The notes under the pieces were generated by a model. That model ran no database searches. It had not been told where the DNA came from and saw nothing but the letters and a program-made list of their open reading frames with translations. DNA of 64,000 bases, taken from an uncultured Pirellula sp. (lineage in GTDB: Bacteria > Planctomycetota > Planctomycetia > Pirellulales > Pirellulaceae). Shown here piece by piece: positions 43,504-52,336 of this stretch (its first letter is position 1; each line of letters starts with the position of its first letter). The stretch covers positions 1 to 64,000 of the forward strand of contig CAITIE010000051.1 in assembly GCA_903892355.1 (NCBI GenBank), read 5' to 3'. A program made the position numbers and the translations under genes.

Positions 43504-44802
43504 ATGCGTTCCTGGCTCCCAGCGATCTTCCTGACGTCGCTCCTGCCAATTCTCCCAGGCTGCGCGAGCTTGAATCCATGGAAAGACGAAGAGTACGCTC
43601 GCGCGAAAAACGCTATCGAGGGTTACGAAGACACTGAAGGAAATTGGGTTCGCCCCGAAGGCATCTCAGCGGATAAACGTCGCAACAGCGACCTTCCAAA
43701 ATTCCTTCAAAAGATTCCAGGCGTGGGCGCTCGCCCAGTGAACAAGGAATTAGCCCGCAGTAAATACCGAGAAGCTGACGAGATTTTTCGGAAAGCAACA
43801 GCCACGAGCGACGAAACCGAGCGACGAAAACTGTTTCGCAGCGCGGGGAAAAAATACATCGATGCCGGCAAGGACTGGGTGAGCAGCGCCCTCGAACAAG
43901 ACGCCTATTTCATGGCCGCCGAAAGCTCCTATTTCGCGGAAGACTATCCCAAGGCCGAAGACTATTACCTCAAACTGCTCAAAGAGTACCCTCGCACTCG
44001 CTATCAAGACCGAGTCGACCAGCGGCGCAGCGCGATCGGGCATTACTGGCTTCAGTTTCCAGACAAATTCTACAACGTCAACCTTACGGACAATAAAAAG
44101 CCTTTGAACGACACCCAGAACCACGGCAAACGGGTGATGGATAAAATCAGGCTCGACAGTCCAACCAGCTCCATCGCTGATGATGTCACCATGGAGATCG
44201 CGAATACCGAGTTCCAACGGGAGAACTGGAACGAAGCCCTCGACGCGTACCGTGACTTGATCCAACAGTACCCCGATAGCCCTCACCAATTCGACGCGCA
44301 CTTCCTCGGTGTGAAAGCCGCGTTGCTGGCCTACCAAGGCCCACAGTACGCTGCGGAACCGCTCGACCATGCCGATAGCATGCTCAAGAAGATTGGCAAG
44401 CTCTTCCCGACACAAGCCCAAGAGCATCAGGACAAAATCCGAGAAGCCATGGCAGAGGTGAAATATCGTAAAGCAGAGCGGTTGTTCGAAGAAGCTCAAT
44501 ACCGTGCCAACAAGCAGGAATACGGCGCCGCGCAGATCTACTGCGAACGGATATTGGCGGATTACGAGGACACCCCCTTCGGAGACAAAGCGAAACAGAT
44601 TCTCGGAAAGGCAGACGGAAAACCAGCGGTACCAACTCCGTACCTCCACTTCATGACCAAAGCCTTCCCGACTCGAGACAAGATCACTCCACTGTTGAAA
44701 CCCACCGAGAGCGAAGCCAATATGGACAACATCGTCCGGCAAGGGGACCGAAACAAGCCCACTGTGCATAACGCCAGCTCGGACAATTCCGTCAAGCGAT
44801 GA
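43504..44802 (+). CDS. bamD: BamD-like outer membrane assembly lipoprotein
   Basis: 432 residues from the ATG at 43504. The signal peptide MRSWLPAIFLTSLLPILPGC has a lipobox LPGC with Cys20, so it is a lipoprotein. TPR-like units cover residues ~110-370 (FMAAESSYFAEDYPKAEDYYLKLLKEYP and NTEFQRENWNEALDAYRDLIQQYPDS), as in BamD of the beta-barrel assembly machinery. It is longer than E. coli BamD (245) because of an N-terminal WVRPEGISADKRRN region and a long C-terminal tail. The start is chosen because the signal peptide begins there; an earlier frame runs into recO. Its stop overlaps lptE by 4 bp (ATGA). Confidence 0.82.
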   Translation: MRSWLPAIFLTSLLPILPGCASLNPWKDEEYARAKNAIEGYEDTEGNWVRPEGISADKRRNSDLPKFLQKIPGVGARPVNKELARSKYREADEIFRKATATSDETERRKLFRSAGKKYIDAGKDWVSSALEQDAYFMAAESSYFAEDYPKAEDYYLKLLKEYPRTRYQDRVDQRRSAIGHYWLQFPDKFYNVNLTDNKKPLNDTQNHGKRVMDKIRLDSPTSSIADDVTMEIANTEFQRENWNEALDAYRDLIQQYPDSPHQFDAHFLGVKAALLAYQGPQYAAEPLDHADSMLKKIGKLFPTQAQEHQDKIREAMAEVKYRKAERLFEEAQYRANKQEYGAAQIYCERILADYEDTPFGDKAKQILGKADGKPAVPTPYLHFMTKAFPTRDKITPLLKPTESEANMDNIVRQGDRNKPTVHNASSDNSVKR

Positions 44803-45335
44803 TTCCTCGACTCACGCTACTGAGATTCTTTTGCTTACTGCTGCCGTTGCTCGCCACAACCGGTTGTTTCGGCTATCGCTTCGGGACCAAAACGCTTTTC
44901 CGCCCCGATGTGAGAACCATCCATATCCCGATGATCCGCAGTGATAGTTTCCGTGCTGAGATCGGAGCACTTCTAACCGAAGCGTTGCAAAAAGACGTTG
45001 AGCGAAGAACTCCCTACAAAATCGTCGATGCTGCGTCCGCCGACTCGGCGCTCGTTTGCCGCCTGACCAAAGATACAAAACGCGTTGTTGGAGAAACCAG
45101 CACCGACGAACCTCGCCTCCTCGAAACAGTCCTCAATGTAGAAATCAGCTGGACGGACCGACGAGGCATGCCGCTCGTCGAGACACGCTTCCTGCCACCC
45201 GGCGAGGTCACCTACTACTTCTCCGAACGAACCTCGTTTGTTCCCGAAGCTGGTCAATCCATTTCCACCGCCTTACAACGGGCCGTCGAACGACTTGCGA
45301 ACCATATCGTCGATCAAATGGAAGCCCGCTGGTAA
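44799..45335 (+). CDS. lptE: LptE-family LPS-assembly lipoprotein
   Basis: 178 residues. The signal peptide RFFCLLLPLLATTGC ends with Cys23 as the lipid-attachment site (the -3 residue is Thr, less usual). The rest has the LptE pattern: YRFGTKTLFRPDVRTIHIPMIRSDSFRAEIGALLTEALQKDVERRTPYKI, a Val/Leu strand set, and a last amphipathic helix VERLANHIVDQMEARW. LptE plugs and supports the LptD barrel that inserts lipopolysaccharide in the outer membrane. The ATG overlaps the bamD stop (ATGA), so they are translationally coupled. Confidence 0.85.
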   Translation: MIPRLTLLRFFCLLLPLLATTGCFGYRFGTKTLFRPDVRTIHIPMIRSDSFRAEIGALLTEALQKDVERRTPYKIVDAASADSALVCRLTKDTKRVVGETSTDEPRLLETVLNVEISWTDRRGMPLVETRFLPPGEVTYYFSERTSFVPEAGQSISTALQRAVERLANHIVDQMEARW

Positions 45336-45349
45336 TCAAACGACCCTTG

Positions 45350-46030
45350 ATGAAAATGCCTAGCACGTCACAATCGCGATCACCGCAAATCCTTGATTCG
45401 CACATCATGAGCACCTCTCCATCAACGCGGGAAAATTCGGCCGAGCGGGATAATCCGAGGCAACCGATAGCCTCCGGATCGTTCCCTAAACTCCATCGGA
45501 TCGCGATGTTCTCAGGGTTGACTTTGTTCGGATTAGGATCCGACCTGTGGACTAAAGAAGTCGTCTTTTCTTGGCGAGGGCTCCCCGGTCAATTACCTCC
45601 GCACTGGATTATCGAGAACTATGTTGGTATCGAAACCGCAGTCAACCTGGGCGCCTTGTTCGGCCTCGGCCAAGGTTTCGGTTTGCTATTCGGCGCCGTT
45701 TCTATCATCGCTGCCATCGGCATCGTGCTTTGGCTCTTTGCCTTCAACGCATGCCGATCGCACTGGCTGACCTTTGCCCTCGGACTGATAACCGGCGGAA
45801 TCTTTGGCAACCTGTACGATCGACTCGGATTCCATGGGCTCCAAGACCAGTACTCGGGCGGTGTTCGAGATTGGATTCTGCTGCGATACGGACCGTACAC
45901 ATGGCCCAATTTCAACATCGCGGATAGCCTGCTGGTCGTTGGCGCCATCATGCTGGCCATCTATTCATTCAGCAATCCTGAGGAAACTAATCCCTCGGTT
46001 CAGAAATCGCCGGACCGCTCAACCACCTAA
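45350..46030 (+). CDS. lspA: Lipoprotein signal peptidase LspA
   Basis: About 226 residues from the ATG at 45350 (45407 is an alternative start). Four membrane spans: FSGLTLFGLGSDLWTKEVVF (with the conserved Asp-x-x-Thr-Lys), LLFGAVSIIAAIGIVLWLF, LTFALGLITGGIFGNLYDRLGF and NFNIADSLLVVGAIMLAIYSF. The catalytic Asp pair is in GNLYDR and NIADS. LspA cleaves the signal peptides of diacylglyceryl-modified lipoproteins such as BamD and LptE. It has an unusually long N-terminal tail (about 50 residues) and a longer stretch between TM1 and TM2. Last gene of the recO-bamD-lptE-lspA block; it overlaps the opposite-strand gene by 12 bp. Confidence 0.86.
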   Translation: MKMPSTSQSRSPQILDSHIMSTSPSTRENSAERDNPRQPIASGSFPKLHRIAMFSGLTLFGLGSDLWTKEVVFSWRGLPGQLPPHWIIENYVGIETAVNLGALFGLGQGFGLLFGAVSIIAAIGIVLWLFAFNACRSHWLTFALGLITGGIFGNLYDRLGFHGLQDQYSGGVRDWILLRYGPYTWPNFNIADSLLVVGAIMLAIYSFSNPEETNPSVQKSPDRSTT

Positions 46031-46612
46031 TTGAAGCAGCTTTACGACATTGCTTTGGAGCGAAGAGCCTATCTCCCGCAATGCCTTCGCGCGTTGCGGT
46101 TGCCCGGCACGCTCTGCTCGTGCGGCTTCCTTTTCTAACTGCCTAGCCGAACGAATCATCCCTTCGGCAGCTTGAAGTTGGCCAACGCTAACTTGCTTTG
46201 CCGATGAGCTATCCCTTTTCAACCTCATCGGCCGATTTACCGTCTTGTCTCCATCAGCCGGCTTGGGCTCAATGGCCACTGGCACTTTGTCATCAGGGAG
46301 TCTATCAAGCCGATCCATGGCCCCATCGAGCAACTTCGGTTTGTCATCCAGCGATGCGCTCTCAGGTGTTAGCCTCTGCTCGATGATTTGCATCAGTGGA
46401 TCACCTCGCAACTCATGGAGTTTCCTGGCCGGCTCGATTTTCTCAACGAGCGGAGGTGCAGGAGGCTCACTCTCCTCTTGAAGGCCGCAACATACTGTTG
46501 CACAAACCGAATGCCCAATCGCAATCAACAATGTTGCCGTCACCAACAGCGAGGACCTTATCAACATCGAGACCAATATGGAGGACATTACCCTGCGACC
46601 CCAAAAATCCAT
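46019..46612 (-). CDS. Secreted hypothetical protein with helical C-terminus
   Basis: 197 residues; AAGGAG lies 7 nt before the ATG at 46612. The hydrophobic segment SSLLVTATLLIAIGHSVCATVC near residues 20-42 acts as a signal or anchor. The middle is Pro/Asp-rich and disordered (EKIEPARKLHELRGDP to EPKPADGDKT). The last 60 residues form a helical, basic region (VGQLQAAEGMIRSARQLEKEAARAERAGQPQRAKALREIG). No family recognised. Its start faces the DUF1501 gene, and its 3' end overlaps lspA. Confidence 0.7.
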   Translation of the reverse strand: MDFWGRRVMSSILVSMLIRSSLLVTATLLIAIGHSVCATVCCGLQEESEPPAPPLVEKIEPARKLHELRGDPLMQIIEQRLTPESASLDDKPKLLDGAMDRLDRLPDDKVPVAIEPKPADGDKTVNRPMRLKRDSSSAKQVSVGQLQAAEGMIRSARQLEKEAARAERAGQPQRAKALREIGSSLQSNVVKLLQLGG

Positions 46613-46690
46613 TGCATGACTCCTTCCAATGGTTCAACCCGATCAATCTCCAACTCAATCTCAGTCACGTCGACCGCCTAGATGCCAAGC

Positions 46691-48136
46691 TCACGCCAGC
46701 AATGGCTTTAACACATTGCCGTGAACATCGGTCAGTCGATAGTCACGCCCTTGGAAGCGATAGGTTAACTTGGTATGGTCAAAACCCAATAAATGCATCC
46801 AGGTCGCTTGCATATCGTGCACATGGACAGGGTTTTCAGCGATCGAGAACCCGAGTTCATCGGTCTGTCCGTACTCCGTGCCTCCGCGTGTCCCGCCTCC
46901 TGCCATCCACATGGTGAAGCAATCCGGATAATGGTCCCTACCCAGAGACGCGCCGCTGGCCGTTCGACCTTCTCGGAACGGTGTCCGACCAAACTCACCT
47001 CCCCAAATGATCAATGTTTCATCGAGCAAGCCTCTTTGTTTCAAATCGGAGATCAACGCCGCAACGGGTTTGTCCATCGTCTCGCATTTTTTGGTCAATC
47101 CGTCGCGGATGTCTTCGCCTGGACCCGTCCCGTGGAAATCCCATCCCCAGTCAAAGAGCTGAACATACCGCACTCCCGCTTCCACCAAGCGACGCGCTAG
47201 CAAGCAGTTGTTTGCCAAACTCGCGCCACCTACCTTTGCTCCGTAGGCATCCAACGTGGACTGGGTTTCTTTCGAGATATCCATCACATCAGGAACGCTA
47301 GTCTGCATCCTAAATGCCAACTCGTATTGGGCAATACGAGTCAATGTTTCCGGATGCCCAAACTCCTCAGACTGAATCGTGTTGAGCTGGCTCAGTGCAT
47401 CTAGACTTTTACGTCGAAGCTCGCGATCCATCCCTTGGGGATCGGAAGCGAACAGTACCGGCTCTCCTTGCGAACGGCACTGAACACCTTGATAGACGCT
47501 CGGCAAAAAACCACTTCCAAAAGAACTCTTGCCCCCATTGGGCTGCACCCCACTGCTGATGAGCACGACGAATGCTGGCAGGTTCTGATTCTCGCTTCCC
47601 AATCCATAAGTGACCCACGACCCAAACGACGGTCGGCCACTTCGCGGAGATCCGGTGTAGACCAACAACTCGGCCGGCGCGTGATTGAACTGCTCTGTGT
47701 ACATGCTATGCACGATGCAGAGTTCATCCGCGACGGTTTTCAAGTTCGGCAAGCAATCCGAGAGCATCAAACCGCTCTTTCCCGATTTTTCAAACTGGTG
47801 TTTGGTACCAAGGAGTTTTGGCACACCGGTGGTGAATGCAAATTCTTTCCCTTTCAAAACCGAATCAGGAGCATCCATTCCATCCATTTCGATCAGCTTG
47901 GGCTTGTAGTCGTACAAATCCAAGTTCGGTGGGGAACCGGTCATGTGCAAGTAGATAACCCGTTTGGCTTTGGCGGGAAAATGGGGCGCGCGAATCGCAA
48001 GGGGATCGTTGGAACTCGGACCGCTAGCGAAGCCTTGAAGTTCCGACATGGCGAGAGCACCGAGTCCCATTCCGGCCGCACCGAGAAAAGTTCGACGCGT
48101 TCGGAGGGCCAATTGCTGTTCAATCAATCGTTCCAT
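46691..48136 (-). CDS. DUF1501 domain protein, Tat-exported
   Basis: 481 residues. The twin-arginine signal TRRTFLGAAGMGLGALAMSEL lies at residues 13-33 and gives periplasmic or secreted folded export. The body has MTGSPPNLDLYDYKPKLIEMDG, KSGLMLSDCLPNLKTVADELCIVHSMYTEQFNHAPA, and RYVQLFDWGWDFHG, IIWGGEFGRTPFREG and SLGRDHYPDCFTMWMAGGG, which is the alkaline-phosphatase/sulfatase-like fold of DUF1501 (PF07394). Function unknown but universal in Planctomycetes as a pair with PSD1 proteins. Starts 12 bp after the PSD1 gene stop (48149), so same operon, second gene. AGAAAGAGC precedes the ATG. Confidence 0.93.
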   Translation of the reverse strand: MERLIEQQLALRTRRTFLGAAGMGLGALAMSELQGFASGPSSNDPLAIRAPHFPAKAKRVIYLHMTGSPPNLDLYDYKPKLIEMDGMDAPDSVLKGKEFAFTTGVPKLLGTKHQFEKSGKSGLMLSDCLPNLKTVADELCIVHSMYTEQFNHAPAELLVYTGSPRSGRPSFGSWVTYGLGSENQNLPAFVVLISSGVQPNGGKSSFGSGFLPSVYQGVQCRSQGEPVLFASDPQGMDRELRRKSLDALSQLNTIQSEEFGHPETLTRIAQYELAFRMQTSVPDVMDISKETQSTLDAYGAKVGGASLANNCLLARRLVEAGVRYVQLFDWGWDFHGTGPGEDIRDGLTKKCETMDKPVAALISDLKQRGLLDETLIIWGGEFGRTPFREGRTASGASLGRDHYPDCFTMWMAGGGTRGGTEYGQTDELGFSIAENPVHVHDMQATWMHLLGFDHTKLTYRFQGRDYRLTDVHGNVLKPLLA

Positions 48137-48148
48137 CGCATGCTCTTT

Positions 48149-51100
48149 CTATGGGGTCATTAAAAATTCATCGAGGTTCAGGACCACGTTGCAAAGCGTA
48201 GTCCACGCCGCCAACTCGACCGGATCAGCCCCAGTTGGCAAAGGGCCGATAGGCTCCGTGGCCAACTTCGTAGCCTTGTCTCGTTGATCACTCAACTCCT
48301 GGACTGCTTGTGCCAGCAATCCTTTCACGGCAACCATCTCGCGATCATTCGGAGTACGGGATAACGCGTGATGAAATAGCCGACCGATTCGCTCCTCCTC
48401 AGAACCGTTTGGAAGTTCATGAACCAACACGAGACGAGCCAATCCCTGTGCAGCTTCCAGAAAGACAGGATCATTGAGGGTGACGAGTGCTTGAAGGGGC
48501 GTGTTGGTTCGATCGCGTTTCAGCACACAAACTTCGCGGCTCGGGGCGTCGAAAGTCGCCATGGCTGGATACGGATTGGAACGTCTCCATTGCGTGTAGA
48601 TCGCGCGACGGAATCGGTCTTCTCCTTGGCTGGTCTCCCAATCCGTGCGAGACCCGAATGCCGCACTCAATCCCATCGACGGTTGAGGCGGACGGGTTGG
48701 GGGACCGTAAAAACGGTGAGACAGTAGTCCCGCAGACGCGAGCGCCATATCGCGCACTTGTTCCGCCGCAACTCGGAATCGCGGTCCTCGAGAAACAAAG
48801 AGATTCTCTGGATCCTCTTCGTAGCGGTTCGGATCCACGCTAGATCGCTGCTGGTATGCCGAGGAAAGAACGATCGATCGAATAAATCGTTTCATATCCC
48901 AGCCTCCTCGTATCAGGTCCAACGCAAGGTAATCGAGCAGCGGTTGATTGGTTGGCAGGTCTCCTTGAGAGCCAAACTCTTCGCTCGTCCGTACGATACC
49001 AACACCAAAGAGGGATTCCCACGTTCGGTTGGCTATGACCCGGGCGGTGAGCGGATTATCTGAGGAGACTATCCATTGCGACAACTCCAGCCGGGACAGC
49101 GACGGATTGTTATCGGGAGTGGATGCTCCTGTCAAAAAGACTTTCGGCACCCCAGGCTCCACCGATTCGCCGGTCACGCGATAATTCCCTCGCAGTTGGA
49201 TTCGGGTCTCTCGCCTCTTTTCTTTGGCCAACTCTCGCAACACTGGAACCGTAGTCACCGGTTTCAATCCATCGAGTTCGGTCCGTAGCTTATCCCGTTG
49301 CTGCCGCATTGGGGCGCGAGTCGGTGTGACCATGCGGACGTAATACTGATGCAATTGGTCCTGCTCTGCCGTCTTCTGCTCTGCAGTATTCTTTGGCGCC
49401 AGAATATCGCCATCGCCTTCTTTGGCATCGCTTCGAACGATGTTCAAGATCTCGCTCGGTATCGCAAGCATGTCCGCAGTGCGTGAATCCGTTGTCAGGC
49501 TTACGGAGAATCGAGCCAGAACCAATCGTTTGTGCGGCGAGTCAAACCCAAGCTGCAATCGGAGAATCTCGGTTCTGGCGGCAGTTTCTCCAACAGCGGT
49601 TGGTGGGTTCTTTGGTTTTGCAACTCCACCTGCGATCTTGATGGCATGCGGTGTGTGAACCGACCCGCCCACAGCCCAACCACTCTTTGGATCGGTATCA
49701 ATCGCGTTGGAGGCTGGAAACCCACTTTGCGAATAGTCCGCGCTCGCGATACGTGGAGTCCAATCGCTTTGCGTTTGCATCGCCCAGCGATTCTCAGCGA
49801 CAGCTTTCGTCAATGTTGTTTGCCAAACCTCATTGCGATTCGCATCTAGCAGCGCGATCTTGGCACCCGACAATCGATCGAGCAGATTGCTATCCGTCCG
49901 ATTCCATACTGCAATCGAATCGACAACTTTCATCTCTCCCAAATCAAGCTCCCACCACGGGGCTTCGCTGATCGCCGTGTGGGTCGTGGAATTATCCGCC
50001 CAATTTCCGGATGTGTTGCCATCGATGGCGCGAAGAGCGGCCCCGCCGAGTATCTCGGAACTTTGGGTAGGTTTGCCATGAGGAGCAACATTTTCCGATC
50101 CCGAGAAAACCTGAACCTCCGCCAGAGAAAGGATCCGCTCTTTGCCGGGCAAATCGATGCGAACGAACTGACCTCGCGTCTTTGCCGCGTTGGGATCAAA
50201 AAGGCTAGCCGAAACATGGGTCAGCACGAAGTTTCCATCACCTTGCCCAGCCCCTTGATTGGGCAACGCCGCATCGGGTCTCGATTCGATCCGTATACCG
50301 GTCAGGCTTTCCGCCGTAATCCCGTTTGGCAATGGGATCTCGAGAGTGAGAGTGTCGTTGTCCGATTTGGAATCGACCTGAATAAGACCTTGCTCTTGGA
50401 CCGTTCCGGGATCCCCCGATTTGGTTTGGATCGAAGAAGGCGTCACCGCTGACCATTCCAAGGGCCGCTTGTACTTTCCCTCCCACTCCCTCTGCTCCGC
50501 GATCAACCCTGGATCCGCGAGATCGATCTGCTTCTCGATCCTTTCCAGATCGGTCTGAAGTTCCTCGCGTCGGTTGCGTTGCTCGGGTGAAAACCACGCA
50601 TAGGTCGGCGACTCATCACCGCGGTCCGCATCTTCGCTTTGGTTCAAAACTGCAAAGACTTGGAAGTACTCTTTTTGGGAAATCGGATCGTATTTATGGC
50701 TATGGCATTGGGCACATGCCATCGTCACCCCCATCCAAACGGCCATCGTGGTGTTTACGCGATCGACGATTGCAACGTTTCGGAACTCTTCGTCGTTCGT
50801 TCCACCTTCGTTATTGGTCAGCGTGTTTCGATGGAAGGCGGTGGCTACCAACTGATCAGGGGTTGGGTTGGGCAATAGATCTCCGGCCAATTGCTCGATC
50901 GTGAATTGATCGAACGGCATGTTGCTGTTGAATGCCCGAACAACCCAATCGCGATAGGCCCAGATAGTCCTGGGTGGGTCATCCGCATAGCCCGCGGAAT
51001 CCGCGTAACGAGCCATATCCAGCCAGCGCCGCCCCCAATGCTCTCCGTACGCGGGTGATGCGAGCAATCGGTCCACCAACTCTTCGTAGGCAACAGGGGA

Positions 51101-51784
51101 AGGATTGTTGATAAAAGCAATCTGCTCATCGAGTGTTGGAGGCAGTCCGGTTAGATCCAGGGTGACTCGTCGCAGAAGCGTCGCCCTATTAGCTCGAGGA
51201 GCAGGCTCCCAACCTTTCTCCGCCAATTTGCGCAACACCAACCGATCGATGACCGATTCATGCCAATCTGGAAATCGGGACTCCCAGTCGGAGACCTGGG
51301 CTTCCACCGAGGGCAACCGGGGTGTCTCGTACGACCAGTGCTTTGCGTAGGTAGCACCGGACGCAATCCATCGTTGGAGCAACTCCGTTTCGCGAGCGGT
51401 TAGTCGCTCGCCGAAGTGCGGAGGAGGCATCCGTTCTTCGTCGTCTTGGGACGAAACCCTACGCAACAATTCCGATTCGGAAACATTCCCAGGAACAATT
51501 GCAGTTCGCCCCGACTCTGCCTTGGAAATGGCGCTTTCGAAACTATCGAGACGCAATCCAGCCTCGACGGTATTTTCGTCCGGACCGTGGCACGCAAAGC
51601 AACGGTTCGACAAGATCGGACGAATCTCAGTCTGAAAATCGACCTTGCCTTTCGCCTGGTTGGCTTGCCACGCACCGACAGGACTTGTACCGAGCAGCAT
51701 CCAAACGATCAGCAGCGATACCTGTGTTACCACGGATCGCGAAAGCTGTGTCACCACAGGTCTTGGAAAGAATCGAGATTTCAT
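48149..51784 (-). CDS. PSD1 and planctomycete cytochrome C domain protein (DUF1549/DUF1553)
   Basis: 1211 residues. After a signal peptide (QVSLLIVWMLLGTSPVGAWQ) comes the planctomycete cytochrome C domain with the heme motif RCFACHGPDE (about residue 62) and AGLRLDSFESA, MPPPHFGERLT. DUF1549 follows (about 175-390: VDRLVLRKLAEKGWEPAP, HWGRRWLDMARYADSAGYADD, FDQFTIEQLAGDLLPNP, CAQCHSHKYDPISQKEYF, where a second CxxCH lies). Residues ~450-720 form a beta-rich insert with a discoidin-like segment (AIDGNTSGNWADNSTTHT, WWELDLGEMKVVDSIAVWNR). DUF1553 ends it (LARWIVS-like LSQWIVSSDNPLTARVIANRTWESLFG). Usually tied to polysaccharide use. It precedes the DUF1501 gene. Confidence 0.94.
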   Translation of the reverse strand: MKSRFFPRPVVTQLSRSVVTQVSLLIVWMLLGTSPVGAWQANQAKGKVDFQTEIRPILSNRCFACHGPDENTVEAGLRLDSFESAISKAESGRTAIVPGNVSESELLRRVSSQDDEERMPPPHFGERLTARETELLQRWIASGATYAKHWSYETPRLPSVEAQVSDWESRFPDWHESVIDRLVLRKLAEKGWEPAPRANRATLLRRVTLDLTGLPPTLDEQIAFINNPSPVAYEELVDRLLASPAYGEHWGRRWLDMARYADSAGYADDPPRTIWAYRDWVVRAFNSNMPFDQFTIEQLAGDLLPNPTPDQLVATAFHRNTLTNNEGGTNDEEFRNVAIVDRVNTTMAVWMGVTMACAQCHSHKYDPISQKEYFQVFAVLNQSEDADRGDESPTYAWFSPEQRNRREELQTDLERIEKQIDLADPGLIAEQREWEGKYKRPLEWSAVTPSSIQTKSGDPGTVQEQGLIQVDSKSDNDTLTLEIPLPNGITAESLTGIRIESRPDAALPNQGAGQGDGNFVLTHVSASLFDPNAAKTRGQFVRIDLPGKERILSLAEVQVFSGSENVAPHGKPTQSSEILGGAALRAIDGNTSGNWADNSTTHTAISEAPWWELDLGEMKVVDSIAVWNRTDSNLLDRLSGAKIALLDANRNEVWQTTLTKAVAENRWAMQTQSDWTPRIASADYSQSGFPASNAIDTDPKSGWAVGGSVHTPHAIKIAGGVAKPKNPPTAVGETAARTEILRLQLGFDSPHKRLVLARFSVSLTTDSRTADMLAIPSEILNIVRSDAKEGDGDILAPKNTAEQKTAEQDQLHQYYVRMVTPTRAPMRQQRDKLRTELDGLKPVTTVPVLRELAKEKRRETRIQLRGNYRVTGESVEPGVPKVFLTGASTPDNNPSLSRLELSQWIVSSDNPLTARVIANRTWESLFGVGIVRTSEEFGSQGDLPTNQPLLDYLALDLIRGGWDMKRFIRSIVLSSAYQQRSSVDPNRYEEDPENLFVSRGPRFRVAAEQVRDMALASAGLLSHRFYGPPTRPPQPSMGLSAAFGSRTDWETSQGEDRFRRAIYTQWRRSNPYPAMATFDAPSREVCVLKRDRTNTPLQALVTLNDPVFLEAAQGLARLVLVHELPNGSEEERIGRLFHHALSRTPNDREMVAVKGLLAQAVQELSDQRDKATKLATEPIGPLPTGADPVELAAWTTLCNVVLNLDEFLMTP

Positions 51785-51954
51785 AGGTGGGGCAGGGGGA
51801 GGGATCTATTCTGGTGCGGGTCGTGACGCTCTTCCATTATAGCTCATGCACACGAAGTTCACACAAAGGGAAATCCGCATCGTTTTCCCAGCAATCCTAT
51901 TCCGTTCTACTTCCGCAAAACCTTTCCGAAACCCATATCTCCACGCTGTCGCAC

Positions 51955-52320
51955 TTAGCCTTCGACCATCACGGTATCCTCATGCTCGTAGGCGGGGGAG
52001 CAGGCGCACAGAAAGACCAATGGCAGAGCCCCTGGATTTTGGATCCAATGGACGGTTCCAGGAGGGATAGCGATCGCATCCCCGGGACCAACTTCCCTAG
52101 TTTCATTTCCCAGGTGCATCATTCCACTACCCGATAAAACATAATAAATCTCTTCTGTCTTCGGGTGAAAATGCGCCGCAGTTCGAATCCCAGGGCCGAC
52201 AATGGCCTCCGCCAAACTCTGATTACGAATCGAGGAATTGCGATGCGCGAGCAGTTCGCGAATTACCGATCCGTCCTTGGTAACAAATGCAGTACAATCA
52301 TCGCGTTGAATCACTTCCAT
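51955..52320 (-). CDS. Cupin-domain protein
   Basis: About 121 residues from the ATG at 52320 (GAAGGC 7 nt before; the ATG at 52380 would overlap the neighbour). Single cupin: GPGIRTAAHFHPKTEEIYYVLSGSGMMHLGNE (His-x-His-x4-Glu metal motif, here HFHPKTEE) and GPGDAIAIPPGTVHWIQN (second motif with His). Cupins of this small type bind a metal and may be isomerases, oxygenases or sugar-binding regulators. The start is 16 bp from that of a divergent glycosyltransferase gene, so they may share a promoter or be linked in a cell-surface sugar pathway. Confidence 0.85.
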   Translation of the reverse strand: MEVIQRDDCTAFVTKDGSVIRELLAHRNSSIRNQSLAEAIVGPGIRTAAHFHPKTEEIYYVLSGSGMMHLGNETREVGPGDAIAIPPGTVHWIQNPGALPLVFLCACSPAYEHEDTVMVEG

Positions 52321-52336
52321 TTTTTTGCCTTCGTCT

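Noticed and set aside
52173-52190. GTTCGAATCCC in the cupin region, like a tRNA T-loop
   Set aside because: It lies inside the cupin coding frame and no cloverleaf can be drawn around it.
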